DNA of 38,116 bases from Bacillota bacterium (GTDB lineage: Bacteria; Bacillota; Limnochordia; Darwinibacteriales; Darwinibacteriaceae). The stretch is taken from assembly GCA_012838305.1 (NCBI GenBank), contig DUPN01000114.1, positions 1 to 38,116 of the forward strand, given 5' to 3'. The position numbers and the translations under genes are program-made. Shown in pieces: positions 7,526-16,594 of this stretch. A model generated the notes under the pieces. That model had not been told where the DNA came from. It was given only the letters and a program-made list of their open reading frames with translations, and did not search any database. Within the stretch, counting starts at the first letter, position 1. Each line of letters begins with the position of its first letter.

Positions 7526-8848
7526 TTACTTGGTCAACAAGAAGCTGTACTTTGTACCCTCAATGTCCAGTGTCATGTTCAGTCCAGTAGGCCAAATCTC
7601 CCCCACCCTGAGCGTTTCATCCCGAGAGGTAAGGGTAATCATGTACGCCATAGGTCCTGCTGTAATTGCAAAGCCGCCGCTTTCCCTGACCAGCTCCAGC
7701 CCACTTTCCTGATCCAGGACTTCAAGGGCATAGGAGCCATCGGCGTTCATCTGAAGAGTGGCGCTGTAGGTCTCGTTGACCATGGTGCCCCCTGTAAACT
7801 GACCTTGAATGGCCTCCCCGTAGAAGTTCCACTCCTGTCCAGCAAACATGGCCTTAAGCTCATAACCTGCCTTAGTTCCTTCAACTGGGCCAGTCTCCCC
7901 TGCCTTGGTAAAGGAGATCGTTTGCTGTGTCACATCGAAACGGCCTTTTTCTGCATGGGACTGGGATTCAAAGCTGTATCCGCCGAAGTAATCCAAGGTC
8001 AACTCGGCCGCGGTGCCGTTCTTTTCTGCATACCATCGGCCCGCGTGAGCTGCGGTGGTGGCCACCCTAAACAGGATTGGCGTTCTGTCTAGAGACTCCT
8101 CAGGCTTAACATCAAGCTCCAGGCCTCTATCCTCTGTAACGGCACCCTGCAGTTCTGCTGCGCCTTGGGGAGTGATGAATATGCTCTCCCCTGCCACGCG
8201 GAAACTGCCCTTTTCCTCGTAACTCGGTGCTTCCCCCTTGACCATGGTACTGACAAGACTGTATTTGGCGCCGGGACCTAAAGTGAGTACATAATCATAC
8301 TCCAGCTCGCCCACGCTCTGGTAACCCAGATAGGTGTCATAGTACTCTTCATACACATACTTGTCGGCCATCAGCCGATACACCAGATCCGGATCGTCCT
8401 CGTCAACCCGTTCGAAAGAGATGTTTGCTGAACCATAGGGCAGCGTGGACTGGAACAGGAGGTTGGGCCCCACCCGTTCAAAGGTCGCCGTTTTCGACTT
8501 TTCCGGGGTGGAATCCGAGTAGATCATTAAATAGGTGCCATCTAACTCGCCAATCGTTCCGCTGCCCCGATCATCACTAAACTGGCGATTCGCCGAGAGT
8601 ACAAAAGAATTGTCTGCGGCAATTCGCAGATAGAAGGTGAGGGCCATGCCCAGGTCGGTGATGTCAATGGCGTAGTCTCCATGCAGCTCGAAGGTCTCCT
8701 CTGCCCCTTGACTGGAAACTTGTACCTGGTCTTGTTGTACCTTGTCCGAAGCAGCTTGCTCCGGTTCGGATTTCCCGCAGGCGCTTAAAAACAGCACCAT
8801 TCCAAGCAGTACGATCGCCACCGTCATGCGCATTACGTTTCGTTTCAC
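7526..8848 (-). CDS. Lipoprotein made of repeated beta-rich domains
   Basis: This is a surface or periplasmic lipoprotein of 440 residues. The start is GTG with AGGAG eight bases upstream. The signal ends in lipobox LSAC near residue 24. The remainder reads as about four consecutive beta-rich modules of 75-100 residues (roughly 52-150, 155-260, 265-340 and 345-440), each with strands of the type YxLxxxxxG(S/R)F followed by I(S/T)FT or IFITPQG and a glycine turn. Module junction sequence VKPEESLDRT and the preceding ITPQG closely match VKPSQMARERT and ITPEG in the secreted protein at 9644-10318, so the two proteins share a repeat. The fold resembles lipocalin-like or NlpE-like small barrels, but this is inference. 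No catalytic motif is visible. Confidence 0.8.
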   Translation of the reverse strand: MKRNVMRMTVAIVLLGMVLFLSACGKSEPEQAASDKVQQDQVQVSSQGAEETFELHGDYAIDITDLGMALTFYLRIAADNSFVLSANRQFSDDRGSGTIGELDGTYLMIYSDSTPEKSKTATFERVGPNLLFQSTLPYGSANISFERVDEDDPDLVYRLMADKYVYEEYYDTYLGYQSVGELEYDYVLTLGPGAKYSLVSTMVKGEAPSYEEKGSFRVAGESIFITPQGAAELQGAVTEDRGLELDVKPEESLDRTPILFRVATTAAHAGRWYAEKNGTAAELTLDYFGGYSFESQSHAEKGRFDVTQQTISFTKAGETGPVEGTKAGYELKAMFAGQEWNFYGEAIQGQFTGGTMVNETYSATLQMNADGSYALEVLDQESGLELVRESGGFAITAGPMAYMITLTSRDETLRVGEIWPTGLNMTLDIEGTKYSFLLTK

Positions 8849-8882
8849 ATAACCACTCCTAAGTTATTCAGTGGATCAAGCT

Positions 8883-9551
8883 CTAGTAGGGAAACTGGAG
8901 CTTTGTCCCGAAGCCCTCGCGGGATGCGGAGTTGTCATAGACCTCCTCAATATCGAAGACATAGGCTGGGTACTTCAGCCAGCGGGTCTTATCCGGCCGG
9001 TGGTACACGTCATGCTGGGCATTGACAAATTGCTGATAGATTTCCCTTTTACCCGATGTGGCTTCATCGAAAATGCGGATCTTGCCTCTAAGTTCATAGG
9101 AGATCATGGGAGGCTGATAGTAAAGCAGGGTTGCCTCGGGGTTGGCCCGCAGATTATCCCAGCTGTGATCCTTGGCCATCTCCAGACTGGCCACCCTGGT
9201 AAAATCGATGCGATGATGCACGTCTGGATGGTAAACCTGTTCGACCAAGAGTTTCAGACCCCTTTGGCTATGGGCCTTGTCATCCCCATCATAAGCCTCA
9301 ATATGCTGGATATATGCCTCCAAGACTTCTTCTAAATACTCTTCCTTGGGAATAAAGCCTACGCCTTTGATACTGGCATTGAGGCCGGCTGGGCCATGGG
9401 AAACTAAGGCTGGATTGTGCGAGCAGAAGCTCAAGAAGATCTTGTCTCTAGACATTTCTTTTCCGTCGTGAAGCTGCTGCACCGTGTTGGCCCGGGTGTT
9501 AAAGGCCCAACGGAAAAACGCCTCAGCGGTTCGGGTGGTTTTTTCGGTCAT
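8883..9551 (-). CDS. Flavin split-barrel (PPOX-like) family protein, probable
   Basis: This is a 222-residue soluble protein with no signal peptide. The C-terminal two thirds resemble the pyridoxamine 5'-phosphate oxidase-like split barrel that binds FMN or related cofactors: RVASLEMAKDHSWDNLRANPEATLLYY, then SYELRGKIRIFDEATSGKREIY and a closing strand YPAYVFDIEEVYD. In that family the NLRANP(x)A-LLxY strand and xLRGxxxIF strand form the core. The N-terminal 100 residues are an extra region. AGGAGG ten bases before ATG supports the start. It lies between two genes for beta-repeat envelope proteins, 34 bases upstream of the lipoprotein. The assignment rests on pattern only; substrate, and even enzymatic activity, are unknown. 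Confidence 0.6.
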   Translation of the reverse strand: MTEKTTRTAEAFFRWAFNTRANTVQQLHDGKEMSRDKIFLSFCSHNPALVSHGPAGLNASIKGVGFIPKEEYLEEVLEAYIQHIEAYDGDDKAHSQRGLKLLVEQVYHPDVHHRIDFTRVASLEMAKDHSWDNLRANPEATLLYYQPPMISYELRGKIRIFDEATSGKREIYQQFVNAQHDVYHRPDKTRWLKYPAYVFDIEEVYDNSASREGFGTKLQFPY

Positions 9552-9580
9552 GAACGAATCCTCCTAGGATTTTTCTATAA

Positions 9581-9635
9581 CAAAAGGTCCGAAAAGATGG
9601 CAGAACAATGGATCATCTGCCATGCTTTCAGACCT
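9581..9635 (-). terminator. Probable terminator of the beta-repeat secreted protein gene
   Basis: A long imperfect stem (arms 9585-9603 and 9617-9635) is followed on the minus strand by TTTTG. It begins nine bases after the stop of the gene at 9644 and lies before the split-barrel gene. Confidence 0.7.
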
Positions 9636-9643
9636 ACTTGTCC

Positions 9644-10318
9644 TTACTTTGCTAATTCAATTTCCATACGCATTCCCATCATCGCTGAAACGATGAAAGG
9701 AGCACTTACCTTGTCGTCTTCGACTTTACCAGCAAAGGTTTCGCCGGATTCGGCTACTTGGAAGGCAAGCTCTGCACCATTAACCTGATACGCACCATTT
9801 TCGTGTACTGCTGGAGAATCACTGTCCGGTACGGCCAGGTAATAATACTCGCCTAGAGGCGTCAGATACAAGGTGATCTCCACCGCAGCCGCTCCTTGCA
9901 GTGTCGCTTTGTACACACCAGCCACCGCAATGGCTGAAGGGGTCAGGGCTGCTTCCGTGCGTTCTCTGGCCATTTGTGAAGGCTTTACTCCAATGGTGAT
10001 TGTGCCGTCACTGTTGACACTGCCCTCTATGGGTTCCTGGCCTTCAGGGGTAATCACAAGCTGTGCTCCGTCAACGCTGTATGTGCCCGTTTCAATAAAC
10101 TCGTAAAGTACATCGCCCATCACAAAGTAGCTTTTTAACTCATAGCTGTCATCGGCTTTCAGTTCTACAGAATAGGTGTAGACTATGCTGCCGCCCATTC
10201 CCGCCGTCTCATGTCCCCCGGCATAAACCCCAAGAAGATCTGCTGCTTGTACCACACCTGCAAAGAACACTAAAATTGTAAGTAGAATTACACTCAACAA
10301 AGCCTTTCGTTCACCCAT
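9644..10318 (-). CDS. Secreted protein with two beta-rich repeat domains
   Basis: This is a 224-residue exported protein. The signal peptide (MGERK, a hydrophobic core of about 16 residues, cleavage after VQA near residue 25) has no lipobox cysteine, unlike its relative. The mature part contains two similar modules (about 27-125 and 130-224), each starting with (L/A)GVY, passing through LxLTPLGEYYYLA or VELKADDSYELKS, then GTYSVDGAQL or GAYQVNGAEL, and a G-x-V turn. The first module ends ITPEG ... VKP ... RT, and this junction recurs in the lipoprotein at 7526-8848. The gene has its own consensus promoter (10352-10380) and terminator (9581-9635). A small-barrel ligand-binding or envelope-structural role is possible; no family name is certain. 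Confidence 0.8.
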   Translation of the reverse strand: MGERKALLSVILLTILVFFAGVVQAADLLGVYAGGHETAGMGGSIVYTYSVELKADDSYELKSYFVMGDVLYEFIETGTYSVDGAQLVITPEGQEPIEGSVNSDGTITIGVKPSQMARERTEAALTPSAIAVAGVYKATLQGAAAVEITLYLTPLGEYYYLAVPDSDSPAVHENGAYQVNGAELAFQVAESGETFAGKVEDDKVSAPFIVSAMMGMRMEIELAK

Positions 10319-10351
10319 AGCCGCACACCCTTTGCCTTTATTTTACTTTTA

Positions 10352-10380
10352 AGTATAGATTACCCAGAGGTCTTTGTCAA
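10352..10380 (-). promoter_or_regulatory. Consensus sigma-70/sigma-A promoter for the gene at 9644-10318
   Basis: On the minus strand TTGACA (10375-10380) and TATACT (10352-10357) are separated by exactly 17 bases. The predicted RNA start is about 25-30 bases before the ATG at 10318, with AAGGGTG as the ribosome binding site. Confidence 0.85.
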
Positions 10381-10540
10381 GAATCTAGCCATCCCTCGCT
10401 CTACGAAATGTGGCTAAATATTAAATCTTTTCGACGATATTTGTCATTACCTCCGCATACATTGCGAAATACGTTATAATTTCTGTCTGCACAAATTTCC
10501 GAAATTTGACCACGACCATGCGCAGATCGTAGGGAAAATA

Positions 10541-10549
10541 TGGTATACT
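10541..10549 (+). promoter_or_regulatory. Extended -10 promoter for the Lhr-type helicase
   Basis: TGGTATACT matches the extended -10 pattern TGnTATAnT and lies 34 bases before the ATG at 10584. There is no good -35, which extended -10 promoters can lack. A second TATAAT at 10475-10480 is a weaker alternative. Confidence 0.6.
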
Positions 10550-10583
10550 GAAACCCAAAGAGAACACAGGATCGGGGTGCATC

Positions 10584-13500
10584 ATGCAAAGCAGTCTGGC
10601 CAACTTTCATCCGGTACTCAGAACGTGGTTTGAGGACACCTTTGGCTCACCCACACCGCCGCAGGCTTTGGGATGGCCGAAGATTGACAGGGGCGAAAAT
10701 GTACTGCTCTTAGCCCCGACGGGATCAGGAAAGACCTTGGCCGCTTTCTTCAAGTGCCTGGATTTCCTCTATCGCAAACTGCTATCCGGGGAGATCCAGG
10801 AGCATGGGGGTGTGCAGGTTCTGTACATTTCCCCCTTAAAGGCCTTAAACAATGACATCTACAAAAATCTGCAGCAACCGCTAAATGGAATCGTCGAGGC
10901 GGGAAACACGATGGGTCTTTTCATGCCCCAGATTACGACCGCGGTTCGAACAGGTGATACGCCCCAAAGTGAGCGCCAGCGTATGCGGAGAAAGCCGCCG
11001 CATATTCTGATCACCACCCCGGAGTCGCTTTTTTTGATGCTGTCATCCCAGGCCCGGGAGATCCTTACGTCCGTCAAGTTTGTGATCGTGGATGAAATCC
11101 ACACCCTCTTCCCAACGAAGAGAGGGTGCCATTTGGCCCTTTCTTTAGAGCGTCTGCAAAACCTGGCTGGCCAGAGACCCTTCCAGCGAATCGGGCTCTC
11201 GGCCACAGTAAATCCCCTAAAGGAAGTCGGCCAATTTCTCGTGGGGTGCGGCCGCCAGTGTACCATAGTCAACGCCGGAGGACGTAAAGACTACGATCTG
11301 CAGATAGAACTTCCCCTCCCCGATCTCACGCTCTTGCCCGAAAAGAGCGTATGGCCCCCCCTTTACAAGAAGCTGTATGCGTTAATTAAAGAGCACAAGA
11401 CGACCTTGGTCTTTGTGAACAACCGCAGGCAGGCGGAGCGTATAGCCGTCAACCTCAACCAACTCGCCGGGGAGGAAATCGCCCGCACCCATCATGGCAG
11501 CATCGCCAGGGAAATGCGACTGGAGAGTGAGGATCTCCTCAAAGCTGGCAAAATTCCCTGCATGGTGGCAACATCATCCCTGGAGCTTGGAATCGATGTG
11601 GGTCACATTGACTTGGTGGTCCAGATCGAGTCGCCTAAAGAAGTAGCCAGAGGTATCCAGCGTGTGGGTCGGGCTGGACATGTAGTGGGCCTGCCCAGCA
11701 AAGCGCGGATCATTCCCAAGACACGGCTGGATCTTTTGGAAAGCTTGGTTATGCTGAGCGCCGTCAAGGAGTCGGCCATCGAACCCTGCCACGCCCCCCA
11801 AAACGCCCTTGATGTTTTGGCCCAACAGTTGGTGGCCATGACGACGGAAGGTAAGTGGTCGTCTTGGAGCATGTATGCCGTCTGTAAGGGCGCCCATAAC
11901 TACGCTCAGCTCAAGTGGGAAGACTTTGAGCGAACACTCACGATGCTAGCAGGAGTCTATCAATCGGACCAGGCGATTGATTTGCGACCCCGCCTGTACT
12001 GGGATCGCCTGGATGATGTAGTCAGTATGGATTCATACGGCAAACGGTTGGTCTATTCCAATGGAGGGACCATTCCCAATCGCGGTTATTACGGGGTCTA
12101 CCTTGGAGAAGGAGGGCCGCGCCTGGGTGAACTGGATGAAGAATTCGTCTACGAAAGGCGCCTGGGCGATCGGTTTTTGCTCGGAACTGCGGCCTGGCGG
12201 ATCGAAGAACTCCGTCAAGATCGGGTGATTGTTTCCAAGGCAAGGGGGCAAGGGCCCAATATTCCCTTTTGGAAAGGGGAGACCTTGGGCCGATCCTACG
12301 CCTTCGGGGAACGGCTCGGGGCATTTCTAGCGGAAGCGGAGTCCCATCTTCGCAGTTTCCACGAGTTCCACACCTGGCTGAACCAGCGAATGCAGGTGGA
12401 AGACCAGGAGATCAGCCAAAACCTGTTCAGACTGCTCCAAAGGCAAAAAGCCAGTACCGGCCGTCTGCCGTCGAATACGGTCTTGGTGAGTGAGGAGTTC
12501 CTGGACGAGATGGGGGATTGGCACATTTGTCTGCACTCACCCTACGGCACAAAACTTCACACCCTCCTGGCGCTGCGCATGAAGGAACAAGTCCAGAGCA
12601 GAACAGGTATCCAAGTCGAAGCAGTTCCAGAAGATAACGGAATCCTGTTCCATGCCCCTGGAAGCCAAAAACCTCCCATCCTCGACTGGGCAGCGCTACT
12701 CACCCCCGATCTTGGGGATCGGATCGCGGAATTGATATCCCCCACCAGCCTCTTTGGCATCACCTTTCGCCACGTCGCCCAACGATCCTTAGTAATGGCC
12801 TTGGCAGCCTATGGGAAAAAGCGGACTCCACTTTGGCTGTCACGTCTGAAGGCTACGGATCTGCTGCAAGTCGTGGGCAAGCTACCCAACTTTCCCTTGG
12901 TCATGGAGACCTATCGAGAAATCCTGCAGGATTACTTTTCCGTGGGCGATCTAGAAGATTTCCTCACGAATCTGATACAGGGGAAGATCTCGATTCACGC
13001 CGTGCGCACCCAGACACCTTCGCCCTTCGCCCGTGGACATCTCTTTAGCTTCGTAGGCACCCAGATGTATGGTGACGGAGCACCTGTGGCGAACGACAAA
13101 AAGCTTTTCGGGATGGAGGCAGATGCGCTGCAGGAAGTGCTTGGTGAGAGGCTGTTTGCTCTGCTGCGTGAGGACGCGGTATCCGCCGTTGAGGCCCGTC
13201 TCCAAGGCCGAGACGCTCTGGTGTACAGACCCACCCTGGAGCGAGCCCAATACTGGTTGGAGCGGATGGGCGATATCACCTGGGACGAGGTGGAAAGCTA
13301 TTTTCCCGACAATCACGGGCCAATCAGAGAACTCCTAGAGGAACTGCTCCGGGGGGGAAAGCTTGTGGAAGTGGGAGGACTCCTTGTGGCCTCTCTGCAC
13401 AGAGAAGAGTATGGCCCCTCCCGCGCTCAGGCCCTGCGGTCCATCCTCCTTCGCTACGCCAAGTGCCATGGACCCTTTAGCCTAGCTCAGCTCGCCCAAC

Positions 13501-14852
13501 GATACGAAGTGGAGCCCGAGGACCTGACCCGCCATTTACTGCAGCTGAAGGAGGAGGGTCTGCTCAGCCAGGGAGCGGAAGACAGCTGGTGCAGCCCGCA
13601 GGTCTTAAGGGACATCCGCACTCTCGCCCTGAACAAGGATCGTCACGAGGTGAAAACCCTAGATGCAGCTACATTTTCCATCTTTCTCGGCAGCTGGCAG
13701 GGCATCCATGGAGAGGGCCCCGGACTGCATGGGGTGCTTGATCAACTGCGGGAACTGTGGCTGCCCCTGGCAAGACTGGAGACCCACATTCTCCCCGCCC
13801 GCATGGGCGCAGGGCTAAAGGGCGCATACGCCCCCGCTCAACTCGATCAGCTGTTAGGCTCGGGGTTGCTTTCATGGCGAGCCAAGCTAGTGGGAAGAGA
13901 GGTTTTCCTGCGCTTTGAGTCTGGTCTTCCGCAGGATGCTACGGTTCTGCCCTCTTGGGTGAACTGTCCCCACTATGCAGAGGATTTCTTGGCCGATGCC
14001 CAGTTATCACCGGCGGAGAAAACCATCCTCGACATGCTCCAAAAGCAAGGGGCCCTCAATCTGATCCAACTGGGCCAGGCCCTGGAGCAGGGCTTATCCT
14101 CACTTTGGGTTCACTTGTCCGCCCTTTTCCTCAAAGGACTGATCAGCAACGACACCTTAGGTCCACTCCGCCTGCTGATGAAGGTTGACAAAAACCCCCA
14201 AAAGTCCCTGCGTTCCCTGATTGAATCATCGGTGCTCGGTCAAATGGGGCGTTTCTTCCTGCTGCCCCCAAGACGAGACGTAACGGCTCTAGGCAAGGTG
14301 GAAATGCTCTTAGACAGATATGGTGTTGTTACCCGAGAGATGGCAGTAGCCGAGGCGCTGAGTTGGGGCGATCTCTACCCTATTCTCGATTACCTTGAGA
14401 ACATCGGCGAAGTAAAACGCGGCTATTTCGTGGATGGACTGAGTGGTATTCAATTTGCCCGCGCCCAAACCGTACCCATCTTACAGCAAACCCTTTTCGA
14501 TCCTGGACTGTGGTGGGTACTCCCCAAGGAAGACCCTGCCCACCCAGGACGATTTTTCAATCTGGAGAAGGCAGGCGCCTTTACGGTTTTTCGCGGAGGA
14601 CAGCCCGTAATCACTGCTGAGAAACGCCAACTATCCCTGGAGATCCTGGCCGCATTAACAGAAGAAGAGCTAGAACATGGACTGCTCCTTCTAATGCGCT
14701 CTCTCTACTTTGTCTATCCCGACCAGAAGATCACCGTTGGTCAAATCAACCAGGTACCCGTGGCCAAATGCCCCGAACTTAATGCCTTGAAAAGGTTAGG
14801 CTTTGAATTGGGCTACAAAGAGATTGTGCTTTGGCCCTCCCAGCGAAAATGA
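10584..14852 (+). CDS. lhr: Lhr-type large ATP-dependent helicase
   Basis: This is a superfamily 2 DNA/RNA helicase of 1422 residues, close to full-length bacterial Lhr (about 1500). Motifs appear in order: I APTGSGKT (44-51), II DEIH (170-173), III SAT (206-208), IV VFVNN around 277-281, V TSSLELGIDVGHID (330-343) and VI QRVGRAGH (359-366). The next few hundred residues fit the DEAD_assoc/winged-helix region of the Lhr core, and the remainder is the long C-terminal extension found in Lhr but not in the shorter Lhr-Core proteins. Lhr of other bacteria is a single-stranded-DNA-dependent translocase linked to DNA repair. The gene stands alone with its own extended -10 promoter, and the neighbouring genes on both sides are on the opposite strand. 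GGGGTG precedes the start codon. Confidence 0.9.
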   Translation: MQSSLANFHPVLRTWFEDTFGSPTPPQALGWPKIDRGENVLLLAPTGSGKTLAAFFKCLDFLYRKLLSGEIQEHGGVQVLYISPLKALNNDIYKNLQQPLNGIVEAGNTMGLFMPQITTAVRTGDTPQSERQRMRRKPPHILITTPESLFLMLSSQAREILTSVKFVIVDEIHTLFPTKRGCHLALSLERLQNLAGQRPFQRIGLSATVNPLKEVGQFLVGCGRQCTIVNAGGRKDYDLQIELPLPDLTLLPEKSVWPPLYKKLYALIKEHKTTLVFVNNRRQAERIAVNLNQLAGEEIARTHHGSIAREMRLESEDLLKAGKIPCMVATSSLELGIDVGHIDLVVQIESPKEVARGIQRVGRAGHVVGLPSKARIIPKTRLDLLESLVMLSAVKESAIEPCHAPQNALDVLAQQLVAMTTEGKWSSWSMYAVCKGAHNYAQLKWEDFERTLTMLAGVYQSDQAIDLRPRLYWDRLDDVVSMDSYGKRLVYSNGGTIPNRGYYGVYLGEGGPRLGELDEEFVYERRLGDRFLLGTAAWRIEELRQDRVIVSKARGQGPNIPFWKGETLGRSYAFGERLGAFLAEAESHLRSFHEFHTWLNQRMQVEDQEISQNLFRLLQRQKASTGRLPSNTVLVSEEFLDEMGDWHICLHSPYGTKLHTLLALRMKEQVQSRTGIQVEAVPEDNGILFHAPGSQKPPILDWAALLTPDLGDRIAELISPTSLFGITFRHVAQRSLVMALAAYGKKRTPLWLSRLKATDLLQVVGKLPNFPLVMETYREILQDYFSVGDLEDFLTNLIQGKISIHAVRTQTPSPFARGHLFSFVGTQMYGDGAPVANDKKLFGMEADALQEVLGERLFALLREDAVSAVEARLQGRDALVYRPTLERAQYWLERMGDITWDEVESYFPDNHGPIRELLEELLRGGKLVEVGGLLVASLHREEYGPSRAQALRSILLRYAKCHGPFSLAQLAQRYEVEPEDLTRHLLQLKEEGLLSQGAEDSWCSPQVLRDIRTLALNKDRHEVKTLDAATFSIFLGSWQGIHGEGPGLHGVLDQLRELWLPLARLETHILPARMGAGLKGAYAPAQLDQLLGSGLLSWRAKLVGREVFLRFESGLPQDATVLPSWVNCPHYAEDFLADAQLSPAEKTILDMLQKQGALNLIQLGQALEQGLSSLWVHLSALFLKGLISNDTLGPLRLLMKVDKNPQKSLRSLIESSVLGQMGRFFLLPPRRDVTALGKVEMLLDRYGVVTREMAVAEALSWGDLYPILDYLENIGEVKRGYFVDGLSGIQFARAQTVPILQQTLFDPGLWWVLPKEDPAHPGRFFNLEKAGAFTVFRGGQPVITAEKRQLSLEILAALTEEELEHGLLLLMRSLYFVYPDQKITVGQINQVPVAKCPELNALKRLGFELGYKEIVLWPSQRK

Positions 14853-14878
14853 AAAAGCGACCGGCTCAAGCCAGTCGC
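14852..14878 (-). terminator. Terminator of the secreted protein gene at 14902, next to the helicase stop
   Basis: Stem GCGACTGGC / GCCGGTCGC with one mismatch and loop TTGA (14857-14878) is followed on the minus strand by TTTTTCATTTT. The U-run overlaps the last bases of the convergent helicase gene. On the plus strand the hairpin has no U-run. Confidence 0.8.
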
Positions 14879-14901
14879 CAAGACAAAATAATGGGAGTTG
14901 G

Positions 14902-15549
14902 TTAATTACGGGAGTATTCGATCAGTTCCATCACGTAGGTGACGTCCCCGTCGTCATAGACACGAATCAAGAGTGGCCAGCCAACATCGGGAGCCAATAC
15001 CCACTCCGAGGTGAGCCGATCGACCCGATTACCAGCTTCATCCTCTTCCCGTACACTCTTGGTGCAGAAGTAGCCCTCAACGCCGGCCACTGTCTGCTTT
15101 TCTACAATGCGGATTCTGGACCCGTCAAACATCTGCATGCTGCTGCCCACCTCAAGTTCAAGATCCACAGCAAACATACCCAGCAGCATCAACTCTCCAA
15201 ACCAGTCGCCGCCGCTCATCAGCATGGAAAGACCCATGCCCATACCCATAAAGCTCAGCTGATCTCCTAGCTGGTCCGTGGGAAGGTTGTAGGTGTTGCC
15301 TACCGTTACTTCTGTCGTTTCGTCATCGATCTTGCGCAGCTCCAGGAGCTGTATCTGCCGTGTCTCCTGCACTACATAATCATCCACGTCGTAGTCCCAT
15401 TGCTTGGTATACGAGGTGACCTCATACTTGAACTTCTCATTGTCCGCTGTGAACTTGTTCAACTGCCAATAGTCCTGTGCAAAAACAAGCGAGCTGCATG
15501 CCAATACAACAACGAATCCAAAGACAACTAAAAATGTCCTGCGGGCCAT
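14902..15549 (-). CDS. Secreted protein of unknown function
   Basis: This is a 215-residue exported protein. The signal peptide is MARR, a hydrophobic core and a likely cut after VFA near residue 24. I do not recognise the family. The mature N-terminus (FKYEVTSYTKQW through ETRQIQLLELRK and TTEVTVGNTYNLP) reads as antiparallel beta strands. A central Met/Gly-rich hydrophobic segment (about residues 98-125, FMGMGMGLSMLMSGG then GELMLLGMF) is unusual for a soluble protein and could be an amphipathic or membrane-contacting patch. The C-terminal part again looks beta-rich (SEWVLAPDVGWPLLIRVYDDGD), somewhat like proteins carrying outer-membrane lipoprotein carrier or sorting folds, but that is weak. 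AAGGAGGCGG precedes the start, and a terminator follows at 14852-14878. Confidence 0.75.
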   Translation of the reverse strand: MARRTFLVVFGFVVVLACSSLVFAQDYWQLNKFTADNEKFKYEVTSYTKQWDYDVDDYVVQETRQIQLLELRKIDDETTEVTVGNTYNLPTDQLGDQLSFMGMGMGLSMLMSGGDWFGELMLLGMFAVDLELEVGSSMQMFDGSRIRIVEKQTVAGVEGYFCTKSVREEDEAGNRVDRLTSEWVLAPDVGWPLLIRVYDDGDVTYVMELIEYSRN

Positions 15550-15773
15550 GGCTCCGCCTCCTTCAATGGAAGATATAGCATGTATTAGGCGTTAACCAGG
15601 AATTACCTGCCAGGTATGGACATTTGTGTTAAAAATACTTAGCATGTAAAACTTTTCTGCACCCATAGCTTGATGCAGATCCTTGCGAAGTATATGGTAT
15701 CCATCCATTGACCATCCAGATCGGCGGGTCACCGATGGCAATGTCTTACGTAGCAAACGTCACCTTCCCGCAA

Positions 15774-15808
15774 GCAAACCGCACCGAGTCTCTTTTGGTG
15801 CGGTTTGC
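15774..15808 (-). repeat. Perfect 12-bp inverted repeat downstream of the exporter genes
   Basis: Arms GCAAACCGCACC (15774-15785) and GGTGCGGTTTGC (15797-15808) enclose an 11-base loop. It lies 21 bases after the permease stop at 15830. There is no U-run on the minus strand, so it is probably a weak terminator or a 3'-end RNA-protecting hairpin. Confidence 0.65.
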
Positions 15809-15829
15809 TGCACTTTGCTGGTCCTCTGT

Positions 15830-16594
15830 TTAGAGCTGCTTCTTGCTAAAAACGAGAACGGCCAATCCGATCAAAGCCAGGGTTGCAGCTGCCGTGATTC
15901 CCAGACTTGCGTACAAAGGGGGCAGGCCGATGGTACCTGCCACCAAATCCATACTCTTGGTGACCAGGGCGGTGGGATTGTACTTCCCAGCCTGGGGGAT
16001 GACATTCAGCACAGTTAAGATCAGCACCCCGGCACCGGTAACAAGGAGACTTCCGTAGTTGCTCCGAACAAGTGTGGCCCCCAGCAAGAGCACAGCCAGC
16101 AAAAATCCTCCGAAAAGCCACAGGCAAAAGATGGAAAACACCAGATTGCTCAGGGGATCCACGGGGAAGAGGTAGACCGTGTAGACCCAAGTCAAAAGGG
16201 CCGAGATAACCACACTCCAACTCCATACCAGGGCCATGGCGGAGTACTTGGCCAAAATTACGGCCTGTCTGGACAGTCCCTTGGTCAAAAGATTGATCAG
16301 GGTCCCCTTGGCTACCTCGCTGGATAGAACACCGCTGAAAACAAGGACAAGCACAATCAGGCCCACTTGCTGACTGTTCTTGAAAAACTGCGCCCAGGCA
16401 TCCAGCGCGGAGGGTTCAGGAATGGTAATGGTCATTCCCTCCGGCACAAAAGAGGATATCAATTCCGGGGTCAATTTTGCGATCAGCGGATTGGTGATGC
16501 CAAAGATGACAAAAACCACGGTCATCACGAGGAGCTTATAGGTCCGGGCATATTCGAGGAGCTCCTTTTTTACGAAGACAATATAGTGGTTCAT
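15830..16594 (-). CDS. ABC-2 type exporter permease
   Basis: This is the membrane subunit of the exporter whose ATPase is encoded just upstream. It has 254 residues with about six hydrophobic helices: one near 20-40, a cluster between about 75 and 200 and one at 225-248, with a long extracytoplasmic loop after the first. This is the layout of the ABC-2 (NatB/YxlG-like) permeases. The N-terminus HYIVFVKKELLEYARTYKLL is the usual amphipathic entry helix of such proteins (KKEL.E..R). Its start overlaps the ATPase stop by four bases. With the PLDc_N-like and ATPase genes it resembles Bacillus YxlE-YxlF-YxlG. The exported substrate is unknown. Confidence 0.85.
   Translation of the reverse strand: MNHYIVFVKKELLEYARTYKLLVMTVVFVIFGITNPLIAKLTPELISSFVPEGMTITIPEPSALDAWAQFFKNSQQVGLIVLVLVFSGVLSSEVAKGTLINLLTKGLSRQAVILAKYSAMALVWSWSVVISALLTWVYTVYLFPVDPLSNLVFSIFCLWLFGGFLLAVLLLGATLVRSNYGSLLVTGAGVLILTVLNVIPQAGKYNPTALVTKSMDLVAGTIGLPPLYASLGITAAATLALIGLAVLVFSKKQL

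Noticed and set aside
7502-8092. Long plus-strand open frame (196 codons) opposite the beta-repeat lipoprotein gene
   Set aside because: It lies wholly antisense to a well-supported lipoprotein gene, has no ribosome binding site, and its protein is low in recognisable structure.
7526-10318. Repeats in this region as a CRISPR or DNA-level repeat array
   Set aside because: Similarity is at protein level only; no regularly spaced identical DNA repeats are present.
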